From Heracleum sosnowskyi (lineage: Eukaryota; Streptophyta; Magnoliopsida; Apiales; Apiaceae): a stretch of 64,000 bases of DNA. Each line of letters opens with the position of its first letter. The stretch's first letter is position 1. Where the stretch lies: NCBI GenBank assembly GCA_030848705.1, contig JAUIZM010000013.1:248001-312000 (forward strand), given 5' to 3'. A model generated the notes under the pieces. It ran no database searches and was not told where the DNA came from. It saw only the letters and a program-made list of their open reading frames with translations. Shown here in pieces: positions 36,171 through 49,380 of the stretch. The position numbers were made by a program, and so were the translations under genes.

Positions 36171-39100
36171 ATGACGAGGCTCACAAGTTTTATCCTTATT
36201 CTACATGTAAGTATCTAAGCTCCAAACAAATTTTATGTTTAAACAAGACAATAAAGAAGCTCTAAATTGATTACTTGTTGAATAAGTCGGGAATAAAGCT
36301 TTACGTGATTTTCATTCATTTATTGAGAGTAACCCTAAATCCTAACAAGTCAATGACGAGGCTCACAAGTTTTATCCTTATTCTACATGTAAGTATCTAA
36401 GCTCCAAACAAATTTTATGTTTAAACAAGACAATAAAGAAGCTCTAAATTGATTACTTGTTGAATAAGTCGGGAATAAAGCTTTACGTGATTTTCATTCA
36501 TTTATTGAGAGTAACCCTAAATCCTAACAAGTCAATGACGAGGCTCACAAGTTTTATCCTTATTCTACATGTAAGTATCTAAGCTCCAAGCAAATTTTAT
36601 GTTTAAACAAGACAATAAAGAAGCTCTAAATTGATTACTTGTTGAATAAGTCGGGAATAAAGCTTCACCTGATTTTCTTTCATTTATTGAGAGTAACCCT
36701 AAATCCTAACAAGTCAATGACGAGGCTCACAAGTTTTATCCTTATTCTACATGTAAGTATCTAAGCTCCAAACAAATTTTATGTTTAAACAAGACAATAA
36801 AGAAGCTCTAAATTGATTACTTGTTGAATAAGTCGGGAATAAAGCTTTACGTGATTTTCATTCATTTATTGAGAGTAACCCTAAATCCTAACAAGTCAAT
36901 GACGAGGCTCACAAGTTTTATCCTTATTCTACATGTAAGTATCTAAGCTCCAAACAAATTTTATGTTTAAACAAGACAATAAAGAAGCTCTAAATTGATT
37001 ACTTGTTGAATAAGTCGGGAATAAAGCTTCACCTGATTTTCTTTCATTTATTGAGAGTAACCCTAAATCCTAACAAGTCAATGACGAGGCTCACAAGTTT
37101 TATCCTTATTCTACATGTAAGTATCTAAGCTCCAAACAAATTTTATGTTTAAACAAGACAATAAAGAAGCTCTAAATTGATTACTTGTTGAATAAGTCGG
37201 GAATAAAGCTTTACGTGATTCTCATTCATTTATTGAGAGTAACCCTAAATCCTAACAAGTCAATGACGAAGATCACAAGTTTTATCCTTATTCTACATGT
37301 AAGTATCTAAGCTCCAAACAAATTTTATGTTTAAACAAGACAATAAAGAAGCTCTAAATTGATTACTTGTTGAATAAGTCGGGAATAAAGCTTTACGTGA
37401 TTTTCATTCATTTATTGAGAGTAACCCTAAATCCTAACAAGTCAATGACGAGGCTCACAAGTTTTATCCTTATTCTACATGTACGTATCTAAGCTCCAAG
37501 CAAATTTTATGTTTAAACAAGACAATAAAGAAGCTCTAAATTGATTACTTGTTGAATAAGTCGAGAATAAAGCTTCACCTGATTTTCATTCATTTATTGA
37601 GAGTAACCCTAAATCCTAACAAGTCAATGACGAGGCTCACAAGTTTTATCCTTATTCTACATGTAAGTATCTAAGCTCCAAACAAATTTTATGTTTAAAC
37701 AAGACAATAAAGAAGCTCTAAATTGATTACTTGTTGAATAAGTCGGGAATAAAGCTTTACGTGATTTTCATTCATTTATTGAGAGTAACCCTAAATCCTA
37801 ACAAGTCAATGACGAGGCTCACAAGTTTTATCCTTATTCTACATGTAAGTATCTAAGCTCCAAACAAATTTTATGTTTAAACAAGACAATAAAGAAGCTC
37901 TAAATTGATTACTTGTTGAATAAGTCGGGAATAAAGCTTTACGTGATTTTCATTCATTTATTGAGAGTAACCCTAAATCCTAACAAGTCAATGACGAGGC
38001 TCACAAGTTTTATCCTTATTCTACATGTAAGTATCTAAGCTCCAAGCAAATTTTATGTTTAAACAAGACAATAAAGAAGCTCTAAATTGATTACTTGTTG
38101 AATAAGTCGGGAATAAAGCTTCACCTGATTTTCTTTCATTTATTGAGAGTAACCCTAAATCCTAACAAGTCAATGACGAGGCTCACAAGTTTTATCCTTA
38201 TTCTACATGTAAGTATCTAAGCTCCAAACAAATTTTATGTTTAAACAAGACAATAAAGAAGCTCTAAATTGATTACTTGTTGAATAAGTCGGGAATAAAG
38301 CTTTACGTGATTTTCATTCATTTATTGAGAGTAACCCTAAATCCTAACAAGTCAATGACGAGGCTCACAAGTTTTATCCTTATTCTACATGTAAGTATCT
38401 AAGCTCCAAACAAATTTTATGTTTAAACAAGACAATAAAGAAGCTCTAAATTGATTACTTGTTGAATAAGTCGGGAATAAAGCTTCACCTGATTTTCTTT
38501 CATTTATTGAGAGTAACCCTAAATCCTAACAAGTCAATGACGAGGCTCACAAGTTTTATCCTTATTCTACATGTAAGTATCTAAGCTCCAAACAAATTTT
38601 ATGTTTAAACAAGACAATAAAGAAGCTCTAAATTGATTACTTGTTGAATAAGTCGGGAATAAAGCTTTACGTGATTTTCATTCATTTATTGAGAGTAACC
38701 CTAAATCCTAACAAGTCAATGACGAAGATCACAAGTTTTATCCTTATTCTACATGTAAGTATCTAAGCTCCAAACAAATTTTATGTTTAAACAAGACAAT
38801 AAAGAAGCTCTAAATTGATTACTTGTTGAATAAGTCGGGAATAAAGCTTTACGTGATTTTCATTCATTTATTGAGAGTAACCCTAAATCCTAACAAGTCA
38901 ATGACGAGGCTCACAAGTTTTATCCTTATTCTACATGTACGTATCTAAGCTCCAAGCAAATTTTATGTTTAAACAAGACAATAAAGAAGCTCTAAATTGA
39001 TTACTTGTTGAATAAGTCGAGAATAAAGCTTCACCTGATTTTCATTCATTTATTGAGAGTAACCCTAAATCCTAACAAGTCAATGACGAGGCTCACAAGT

Positions 39101-39931
39101 TTTATCCTTATTCTACATGTAAGTATCTAAGCTCCAAACAAATTTTATGTTTAAACAAGACAATAAAGAAGCTCTAAATTGATTACTTGTTGAATAAGTC
39201 GGGAATAAAGCTTTACGTGATTTTCATTCATTTATTGAGAGTAACCCTAAATCCTAACAAGTCAATGACGAGGCTCACAAGTTTTATCCTTATTCTACAT
39301 GTAAGTATCTAAGCTCCAAACAAATTTTATGTTTAAACAAGACAATAAAGAAGCTCTAAATTGATTACTTGTTGAATAAGTCGGGAATAAAGCTTCACCT
39401 GATTTTCTTTCATTTATTGAGAGTAACCCTAAATCCTAACAAGTCAATGACGAGGCTCACAAGTTTTATCCTTATTCTACATGTAAATATCTAAGCTCCA
39501 AACAAATTTTATGTTTAAACAAGACAATAAAGAAGCTCTAAATTGATTACTTGTTGAATAAGTCGGGAATAAAGCTTTACGTGATTTTCATTCATTTATT
39601 GAGAGTAACCCTAAATCCTAACAAGTCAATGACGAGGCTCACAAGTTTTATCCTTATTCTACATGTAAGTATCTAAGCTCCAAACAAATTTTATGTTTAA
39701 ACAAGACAATAAAGAAGCTCTAAATTGATTACTTGTTGAATAAGTCGGGAATAAAGCTTTACGTGATTTTCATTCATTTATTGAGAGTAACCCTAAATCC
39801 TAACAAGTCAATGACGAAGATCACAAGTTTTATCCTTATTCTACATGTAAGTATCTAAGCTCCAAACAAATTTTATGTTTAAACAAGACAATAAAGAAGC
39901 TCTAAATGGATTACTTGTTGAATAAGTCGGG

Positions 39932-41190
39932 AATAAAGCTCTAAATGGTTTGGATTGAGAGGAAACCCTAAAATCTAAAAAGTTGGTAATGTGTATATGA
40001 AATTAATTGCTTATTCAATAAGTAAATATCTACGGGTAAATCAAGTTCATTTTTATTTAAAAAGTCAATAATGAAGCTCTAAATGAATTTCTTGTAAAAT
40101 AAGTCAAGAATAAAGCTTTACGTGATTTTCATTCATTTATTGAGAGTAACCCTAAATCCTAACAAGTCAATGACGAGGCTCACAAGTTTTATCCTTATTC
40201 TACATGTAAGTATCTAACCTCCAAACAAATTTTATGTTTAAACAAGACAATAAAGAAGCTCTAAATTGATTACTTGTTGAATAAGTCGGGAATAAAGCTT
40301 TACGTGATTTTCATTCATTTATTGAGAGTAACCCTAAATCCTAACAAGTCAATGACGAAGATCACAAGTTTTATCCTTATTCTACATGTAAGAATCTAAG
40401 CTCCAAACAAATTTTATGTTTAAACAAGACAATAAAGAAGTTCTAAATGGATTACTTGTTGAATAAGTCGGGAATAAAGCTCTAAATGGTTTGGATTGAG
40501 AGGAAACCCTAAAATCTAAAAAGTTGGTAATGTGTATATGAAATTAATTGCTTATTCAATAAGTAAATATCTAAGGTTAAATCAAGTTCATTTTTATTTA
40601 AAAAGTCAATAATGAAGCTCTAAATGAATTTCTTGTAAAATAAGTCAAGAATAAAGCTTTACGTGATTTTCATTCATTTATTGAGAGTAACCCTAAATCC
40701 TAACAAGTCAATGACGAGGCTCACAAGTTTTATCCTTATTCTACATGTAAGTATCTAACCTCCAAACAAATTTTATGTTTAAACAAGACAATAAAGAAGC
40801 TCTAAATTGATTACTTGTTGAATAAGTCGGGAATAAAGCTTTACGTGATTTTCATTCATTTATTGAGAGTAACCCTAAATCCTAACAAGTCAATGACGAA
40901 GCTCACAAGTTTTATCATTATTCTACATGTAAGTATCTAAGCTCCAAACAAATTTTATGTTTAAACAAGACAATAAAGAAGCTCTAAATGGATTACTTGT
41001 TGAATAAGTCGGGAATAAAGCTCTAAGTGGTTTGGATTGAGAGGAAACCCTAAAATCTAAAAAGTTGGTAATGTGTATATGAAATTAATTGCTTATTCAA
41101 TAAGTAAATATCTAAGGGTAAATCAAGTTCATTTTTATTTAGAAAGTCAATAATGAAGCTCTAAATGAATTTCTTGTAAAATAAGTCAAG
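39932..41190. repeat. First type B island: B-A-A trimers of 541 bp
   Basis: A second, diverged monomer begins AATAAAGCTCTAARTGG and contains GAGAGGAAACCCTAAAATC, GTTGGTAATGTGTATATGAA and a final AATAAGTCAAG. It is 177 bp long and starts at 39932, 40473 and 41014. Consecutive starts are 541 bp apart, that is 177 + 182 + 182. The A monomer just before each B ends its unit with CTAAATGGATTAC instead of CTAAATTGATTAC. B aligns with A along its whole length (shared AATAAAG, ACCCTAAA, CTTATTC, TATCTAAG, GCTCTAAAT, AATAAGTC), so it is an old sister monomer and not an insertion. Confidence 0.93.
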
Positions 41191-44100
41191 AATAAAGCTT
41201 TACGTTATTTTTATTCATTTATTGAGAGTAACCCTAAATCCTAACAAGTCAATGACGAGGCTCACAAGTTTTATCCTTATTCTACATGTAAGTATCTAAG
41301 CTCCAAACAAATTTTATGTTTAAACAAGACAATAAAGAAGCTCTAAATTGATTACTTGTTGAATAAGTCGGGAATAAAGCTTTACGTGATTTTCATTCAT
41401 TTATTGAGAGTAACCCTAAATCCTAACAAGTCAATGACGAGGCTCACAAGTTTTATCCTTATTCTACATGTACGTATCTAAGCTCCAAGCAAATTTTATG
41501 TTTAAACAAGACAATAAAGAAGCTCTAAATTGATTACTTGTTGAATAAGTCGAGAATAAAGCTTCACCTGATTTTCATTCATTTATTGAGAGTAACCCTA
41601 AATCCTAACAAGTCAATGACGAGGCTCACAAGTTTTATCCTTATTCTACATGTAAGTATATAAGCTCCAAACAAATTTTATGTTTAAACAAGACAATAAA
41701 GAAGCTCTAAATTGATTACTTGTTGAATAAGTCGGGAATAAAGCTTTACGTGATTTTCATTCATTTATTGAGAGTAACCCTAAATCCTAACAAGTCAGTG
41801 ACGAGGCTCACAAGTTTTATCCTTATTCTACATGTAAGTATCTAAGCTCCAAACAAATTTTATGTTTAAACAAGACAATAAAGAAGCTCTAAATTGATTA
41901 CTTGTTGAATAAGTCGGGAATAAAGCTTTACGTGATTTTCATTCATTTATTGAGAGTAACCCTAAATCCTAACAAGTCAATGACGAGGCTCACAAGTTTT
42001 ATCCTTATTCTACATGTAAGTATCTAAGCTCCAAGCAAATTTTATGTTTAAACAAGACAATAAAGAAGCTCTAAATTGATTACTTGTTGAATAAGTCGGG
42101 AATAAAGCTTCACCTGATTTTCTTTCATTTATTGAGAGTAACCCTAAATCCTAACAAGTCAATGACGAGGCTCACAAGTTTTATCCTTATTCTACATGTA
42201 AGTATCTAAGCTCCAAACAAATTTTATGTTTAAACAAGACAATAAAGAAGCTCTAAATTGATTACTTGTTGAATAAGTCGGGAATAAAGATTTACGTGAT
42301 TTTCATTCATTTATTGAGAGTAACCCTAAATCCTAACAAGTCAATGACGAGGCTCACAAGTTTTATCCTTATTCTACATGTAAGTATCTAAGCTCCAAAC
42401 AAATTTTATGTTTAAACAAGACAATAAAGAAGCTCTAAATTGATTACTTGTTGAATAAGTCGGGAATAAAGTTTTACGTGATTTTCATTCATTTATTGAG
42501 AGTAACCCTAAATCCTAACAAGTCAATGACGAAGATCACAAGTTTTATCCTTATTCTACATGTAAGTATCTAAGCTCCAAACAAATTTTATGTTTAAACA
42601 AGACAATAAAGAAGCTCTAAATTGATTACTTGTTGAATAAGTCGGGAATAAAGCTTTACGTGATTTTCATTCATTTATTGAGAGTAACCCTAAATCCTAA
42701 CAAGTCAATGACGAGGCTCACAAGTTTTATCCTTATTCTACATGTAAGTATATAAGCTCCAAACAAATTTTATGTTTAAACAAGACAATAAAGAAGCTCT
42801 AAATTGATTACTTGTTGAATAAGTCGGGAATAAAGCTTTACGTGATTTTCATTCATTTATTGAGAGTAACCCTAAATCCTAACAAGTCAGTGACGAGGCT
42901 CACAAGTTTTATCCTTATTCTACATGTAAGTATCTAAGCTCCAAACAAATTTTATGTTTAAACAAGACAATAAAGAAGCTCTAAATTGATTACTTGTTGA
43001 ATAAGTCGGGAATAAAGCTTTACGTGATTTTCATTCATTTATTGAGAGTAACCCTAAATCCTAACAAGTCAATGACGAGGCTCACAAGTTTTATCCTTAT
43101 TCTACATGTAAGTATCTAAGCTCCAAGCAAATTTTATGTTTAAACAAGACAATAAAGAAGCTCTAAATTGATTACTTGTTGAATAAGTCGGGAATAAAGC
43201 TTCACCTGATTTTCTTTCATTTATTGAGAGTAACCCTAAATCCTAACAAGTCAATGACGAGGCTCACAAGTTTTATCCTTATTCTACATGTAAGTATCTA
43301 AGCTCCAAACAAATTTTATGTTTAAACAAGACAATAAAGAAGCTCTAAATTGATTACTTGTTGAATAAGTCGGGAATAAAGATTTACGTGATTTTCATTC
43401 ATTTATTGAGAGTAACCCTAAATCCTAACAAGTCAATGACGAGGCTCACAAGTTTTATCCTTATTCTACATGTAAGTATCTAAGCTCCAAACAAATTTTA
43501 TGTTTAAACAAGACAATAAAGAAGCTCTAAATTGATTACTTGTTGAATAAGTCGGGAATAAAGTTTTACGTGATTTTCATTCATTTATTGAGAGTAACCC
43601 TAAATCCTAACAAGTCAATGACGAAGATCACAAGTTTTATCCTTATTCTACATGTAAGTATCTAAGCTCCAAACAAATTTTATGTTTAAACAAGACAATA
43701 AAGAAGCTCTAAATTGATTACTTGTTGAATAAGTCGGGAATAAAGCTTTACGTGATTTTCATTCATTTATTGAGAGTAACCCTAAATCCTAACAAGTCAA
43801 TGACGAGGCTCACAAGTTTTATCCTTATTCTACATGTACGTATCTAAGCTCCAAGCAAATTTTATGTTTAAACAAGACAATAAAGAAGCTCTAAATTGAT
43901 TACTTGTTGAATAAGTCGGGAATAAAGCTTTACGTGATTTTCATTCATTTATTGAGAGTAACCCTAAATCCTAACAAGTCAATGACGAGGCTCACAAGTT
44001 TTATCCTTATTCTACATGTACGTATCTAAGCTCCAAGCAAATTTTATGTTTAAACAAGACAATAAAGAAGCTCTAAATTGATTACTTGTTGAATAAGTCG

Positions 44101-47100
44101 GGAATAAAGCTTCACCTGATTTTCATTCATTTATTGAGAGTAACCCTAAATCCTAACAAGTCAATGACGAGGCTCACAAGTTTTATCCTTATTCTACATG
44201 TAAGTATCTAAGCTCCAAACAAATTTTATGTTTAAACAAGACAATAAAGAAGCTCTAAATTGATTACTTGTTGAATAAGTCGGGAATAAAGCTTTACGTG
44301 ATTTTCATTCATTTATTGAGAGTAACCCTAAATCCTAACAAGTCAATGACGAGGCTCACAAGTTTTATCCTTATTCTACATGTACGTATCTAAGCTCCAA
44401 GCAAATTTTATGTTTAAACAAGACAATAAAGAAGCTCTAAATTGATTACTTGTTGAATAAGTCGAGAATAAAGCTTCACCTGATTTTCATTCATTTATTG
44501 AGAGTAACCCTAAATCCTAACAAGTCAATGACGAGGCTCACAAGTTTTATCCTTATTCTACATGTAAGTATCTAAGCTCCAAACAAATTTTATGTTTAAA
44601 CAAGACAATAAAGAAGCTCTAAATTGATTACTTGTTGAATAAGTCGGGAATAAAGCTTTACGTGATTTTCATTCATTTATTGAGAGTAACCCTAAATCCT
44701 AACAAGTCAATGACGAGGCTCACAAGTTTTATCCTTATTCTACATGTAAGTATCTAAGCTCCAAACAAATTTTATGTTTAAACAAGACAATAAAGAAGCT
44801 CTAAATTGATTACTTGTTGAATAAGTCGGGAATAAAGTTTTACGTGATTTTCATTCATTTATTGAGAGTAACCCTAAATCCTAACAAGTCAATGACGAAG
44901 ATCACAAGTTTTATCCTTATTCTACATGTAAGTATCTAAGCTCCAAACAAATTTTATGTTTAAACAAGACAATAAAGAAGCTCTAAATTGATTACTTGTT
45001 GAATAAGTCGGGAATAAAGCTTTACGTGATTTTCATTCATTTATTGAGAGTAACCCTAAATCCTAACAAGTCAATGACGAGGCTCACAAGTTTTATCCTT
45101 ATTCTACATGTAAGTATCTAAGCTCCAAGCAAATTTTATGTTTAAACAAGACAATAAAGAAGCTCTAAATTGATTACTTGTTGAATAAGTCGGGAATAAA
45201 GCTTCACCTGATTTTCTTTCATTTATTGAGAGTAACCCTAAATCCTAACAAGTCAATGACGAGGCTCACAAGTTTTATCCTTATTCTACATGTAAGTATC
45301 TAAGCTCCAAACAAATTTTATGTTTAAACAAGACAATAAAGAAGCTCTAAATTGATTACTTGTTGAATAAGTCGGGAATAAAGATTTACGTGATTTTCAT
45401 TCATTTATTGAGAGTAACCCTAAATCCTAACAAGTCAATGACGAGGCTCACAAGTTTTATCCTTATTCTACATGTAAGTATCTAAGCTCCAAACAAATTT
45501 TATGTTTAAACAAGACAATAAAGAAGCTCTAAATTGATTACTTGTTGAATAAGTCGGGAATAAAGTTTTACGTGATTTTCATTCATTTATTGAGAGTAAC
45601 CCTAAATCCTAACAAGTCAATGACGAAGATCACAAGTTTTATCCTTATTCTACATGTAAGTATCTAAGCTCCAAACAAATTTTATGTTTAAACAAGACAA
45701 TAAAGAAGCTCTAAATTGATTACTTGTTGAATAAGTCGGGAATAAAGCTTTACGTGATTTTCATTCATTTATTGAGAGTAACCCTAAATCCTAACAAGTC
45801 AATGACGAGGCTCACAAGTTTTATCCTTATTCTACATGTACGTATCTAAGCTCCAAGCAAATTTTATGTTTAAACAAGACAATAAAGAAGCTCTAAATTG
45901 ATTACTTGTTGAATAAGTCGGGAATAAAGCTTTACGTGATTTTCATTCATTTATTGAGAGTAACCCTAAATCCTAACAAGTCAATGACGAGGCTCACAAG
46001 TTTTATCCTTATTCTACATGTACGTATCTAAGCTCCAAGCAAATTTTATGTTTAAACAAGACAATAAAGAAGCTCTAAATTGATTACTTGTTGAATAAGT
46101 CGGGAATAAAGCTTCACCTGATTTTCATTCATTTATTGAGAGTAACCCTAAATCCTAACAAGTCAATGACGAGGCTCACAAGTTTTATCCTTATTCTACA
46201 TGTAAGTATCTAAGCTCCAAACAAATTTTATGTTTAAACAAGACAATAAAGAAGCTCTAAATTGATTACTTGTTGAATAAGTCGGGAATAAAGCTTTACG
46301 TGATTTTCATTCATTTATTGAGAGTAACCCTAAATCCTAACAAGTCAATGACGAGGCTCACAAGTTTTATCCTTATTCTACATGTACGTATCTAAGCTCC
46401 AAGCAAATTTTATGTTTAAACAAGACAATAAAGAAGCTCTAAATTGATTACTTGTTGAATAAGTCGAGAATAAAGCTTCACCTGATTTTCATTCATTTAT
46501 TGAGAGTAACCCTAAATCCTAACAAGTCAATGACGAGGCTCACAAGTTTTATCCTTATTCTACATGTAAGTATCTAAGCTCCAAACAAATTTTATGTTTA
46601 AACAAGACAATAAAGAAGCTCTAAATTGATTACTTGTTGAATAAGTCGGGAATAAAGCTTTACGTGATTTTCATTCATTTATTGAGAGTAACCCTAAATC
46701 CTAACAAGTCAATGACGAGGCTCACAAGTTTTATCCTTATTCTACATGTAAGTATCTAAGCTCCAAACAAATTTTATGTTTAAACAAGACAATAAAGAAG
46801 CTCTAAATTGATTACTTGTTGAATAAGTCGGGAATAAAGTTTTACGTGATTTTCATTCATTTATTGAGAGTAACCCTAAATCCTAACAAGTCAATGACGA
46901 AGATCACAAGTTTTATCCTTATTCTACATGTAAGTATCTAAGCTCCAAACAAATTTTATGTTTAAACAAGACAATAAAGAAGCTCTAAATTGATTACTTG
47001 TTGAATAAGTCGGGAATAAAGCTTTACGTGATTTTCATTCATTTATTGAGAGTAACCCTAAATCCTAACAAGTCAATGACGAGGCTCACAAGTTTTATCC

Positions 47101-49380
47101 TTATTCTACATGTACGTATCTAAGCTCCAAGCAAATTTTATGTTTAAACAAGACAATAAAGAAGCTCTAAATTGATTACTTGTTGAATAAGTCGAGAATA
47201 AAGCTTCACCTGATTTTCATTCATTTATTGAGAGTAACCCTAAATCCTAACAAGTCAATGACGAGGCTCACAAGTTTTATCCTTATTCTACATGTAAGTA
47301 TCTAAGCTCCAAACAAATTTTATGTTTAAACAAGACAATAAAGAAGCTCTAAATTGATTACTTGTTGAATAAGTCGGGAATAAAGCTTTACGTGATTTTC
47401 ATTCATTTATTGAGAGTAACCCTAAATCCTAACAAGTCAATGACGAGGCTCACAAGTTTTATCCTTATTCTACATGTAAGTATCTAAGCTCCAAACAAAT
47501 TTTATGTTTAAACAAGACAATAAAGAAGCTCTAAATTGATTACTTGTTGAATAAGTCGGGAATAAAGCTTTACGTGATTTTCATTCATTTATTGAGAGTA
47601 ACCCTAAATCCTAACAAGTCAATGACGAGGCTCACAAGTTTTATCCTTATTCTACATGTAAGTATCTAAGCTCCAAGCAAATTTTAAGTTTAAACAAGAC
47701 AATAAAGAAGCTCTAAATTGATTACTTGTTGAATAAGTCGGGAATAAAGCTTCACCTGATTTTCTTTCATTTATTGAGAGTAACCCTAAATCCTAACAAG
47801 TCAATGACGAGGCTCACAAGTTTTATCCTTATTCTACAAGTACGTATCTAAGCTCCAAACAAATTTTATGTTTAAACAAGACAATAAAAAAGCTCTAAAT
47901 TGATTACTTGTTGAATAAGTCGGGAATAAAGCTTTACGTGATTTTCATTCATTTATTGAGAGTAACCCTAAATCCTAACAAGTCAATGACGAAGATCACA
48001 AGTTTTATCCTTATTCTACATGTAAGTATCTAAGCTCCAAACAAATTTTATGTTTAAACAAGACAATAAAGAAGCTCTAAATTGATTACTTGTTGAATAA
48101 GTCGGGAATAAAGCTTTACGTGATTTTCATTCATTTATTGAGAGTAACCCTAAATCCTAACAAGTCAATGACGAGGCTCACAAGTTTTATCCTTATTCTA
48201 CATGTACGTATCTAAGCTCCAAGCAAATTTTATGTTTAAACAAGACAATAAAGAAGCTCTAAATTGATTACTTGTTGAATAAGTCGAGAATAAAGCTTCA
48301 CCTGATTTTCATTCATTTATTGAGAGTAACCCTAAATCCTAACAAGTCAATGACGAGGCTCACAAGTTTTATCCTTATTCTACATGTAAGTATCTAAGCT
48401 CCAAACAAATTTTATGTTTAAACAAGACAATAAAGAAGCTCTAAATTGATTACTTGTTGAATAAGTCGGGAATAAAGCTTTACGTGATTTTCATTCATTT
48501 ATTGAGAGTAACCCTAAATCCTAACAAGTCAATGACGAGGCTCACAAGTTTTATCCTTATTCTACATGTAAGTATCTAAGCTCCAAACAAATTTTATGTT
48601 TAAACAAGACAATAAAGAAGCTCTAAATTGATTACTTGTTGAATAAGTCGGGAATAAAGCTTTACGTGATTTTCATTCATTTATTGAGAGTAACCCTAAA
48701 TCCTAACAAGTCAATGACGAGGCTCACAAGTTTTATCCTTATTCTACATGTAAGTATCTAAGCTCCAAGCAAATTTTATGTTTAAACAAGACAATAAAGA
48801 AGCTCTAAATTGATTACTTGTTGAATAAGTCGGGAATAAAGCTTCACCTGATTTTCTTTCATTTATTGAGAGTAACCCTAAATCCTAACAAGTCAATGAC
48901 GAGGCTCACAAGTTTTATCCTTATTCTACATGTAAGTATCTAAGCTCCAAACAAATTTTATGTTTAAACAAGACAATAAAGAAGCTCTAAATTGATTACT
49001 TGTTGAATAAGTCGGGAATAAAGCTTTACGTGATTTTCATTCATTTATTGAGAGTAACCCTAAATCCTAACAAGTCAATGACGAGGCTCACAAGTTTTAT
49101 CCTTATTCTACATGTAAGTATCTAAGCTCCAAACAAATTTTATGTTTAAACAAGACAATAAAGAAGCTCTAAATTGATTACTTTTTGAATAAGTCGGGAA
49201 TAAAGCTTTACGTGATTTTCATTCATTTATTGAGAGTAACCCTAAATCCTAACAAGTCAATGACGAAGATCACAAGTTTTATCCTTATTCTACATGTAAG
49301 TATCTAAGCTCCAAACAAATTTTATGTTTAAACAAGACAATAAAGAAGCTCTAAATGGATTACTTGTTGAATAAGTCGGG
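41191..49380. repeat. 182-bp satellite array, type A, second core with 1092- and 2002-bp periodicity
   Basis: About 45 type A monomers without type B. The variant AAAGTTTTACGTG lies at 42471, 43563, 44837, 45565 and 46839. Intervals 43563-45565 and 44837-46839 are both 2002 bp (11 monomers), and 42471-43563 is 1092 bp (6 monomers). CAAGTCAGTG and GTAAGTATATAAG are also repeated 1092 bp apart (41796/42888 and 41656/42748). Non-coding. Confidence 0.93.

Larger units (their letters stand above)
8475..39931. repeat. 182-bp satellite array, type A, central core
   Basis: About 172 further head-to-tail copies of the monomer found at 1-3164, in the same orientation and phase, so the array continues across the transposon. 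Spacing is almost always exactly 182 bp. The TCGAGAATAAAG variant falls at 9170, 10262, 12264, 14994, 17542, 18998 and 21546, intervals of 6, 11, 15, 14, 8 and 14 monomers, so the higher-order unit varies around 6-8 monomers. Private substitutions such as AATCATAAC, AATCCAAAC, GAGTGACCC and AAATTATTT recur at multi-kilobase distances and mark segmental duplications. No reading frame of interest, no second transposon and no type B monomer occur in this stretch. Confidence 0.97.

Noticed and set aside
39932..40108. Type B block as a small transposon insertion
   Set aside because: It replaces a monomer in register, aligns to type A along its length and has no inverted ends or target duplication, so it is a diverged sister monomer.
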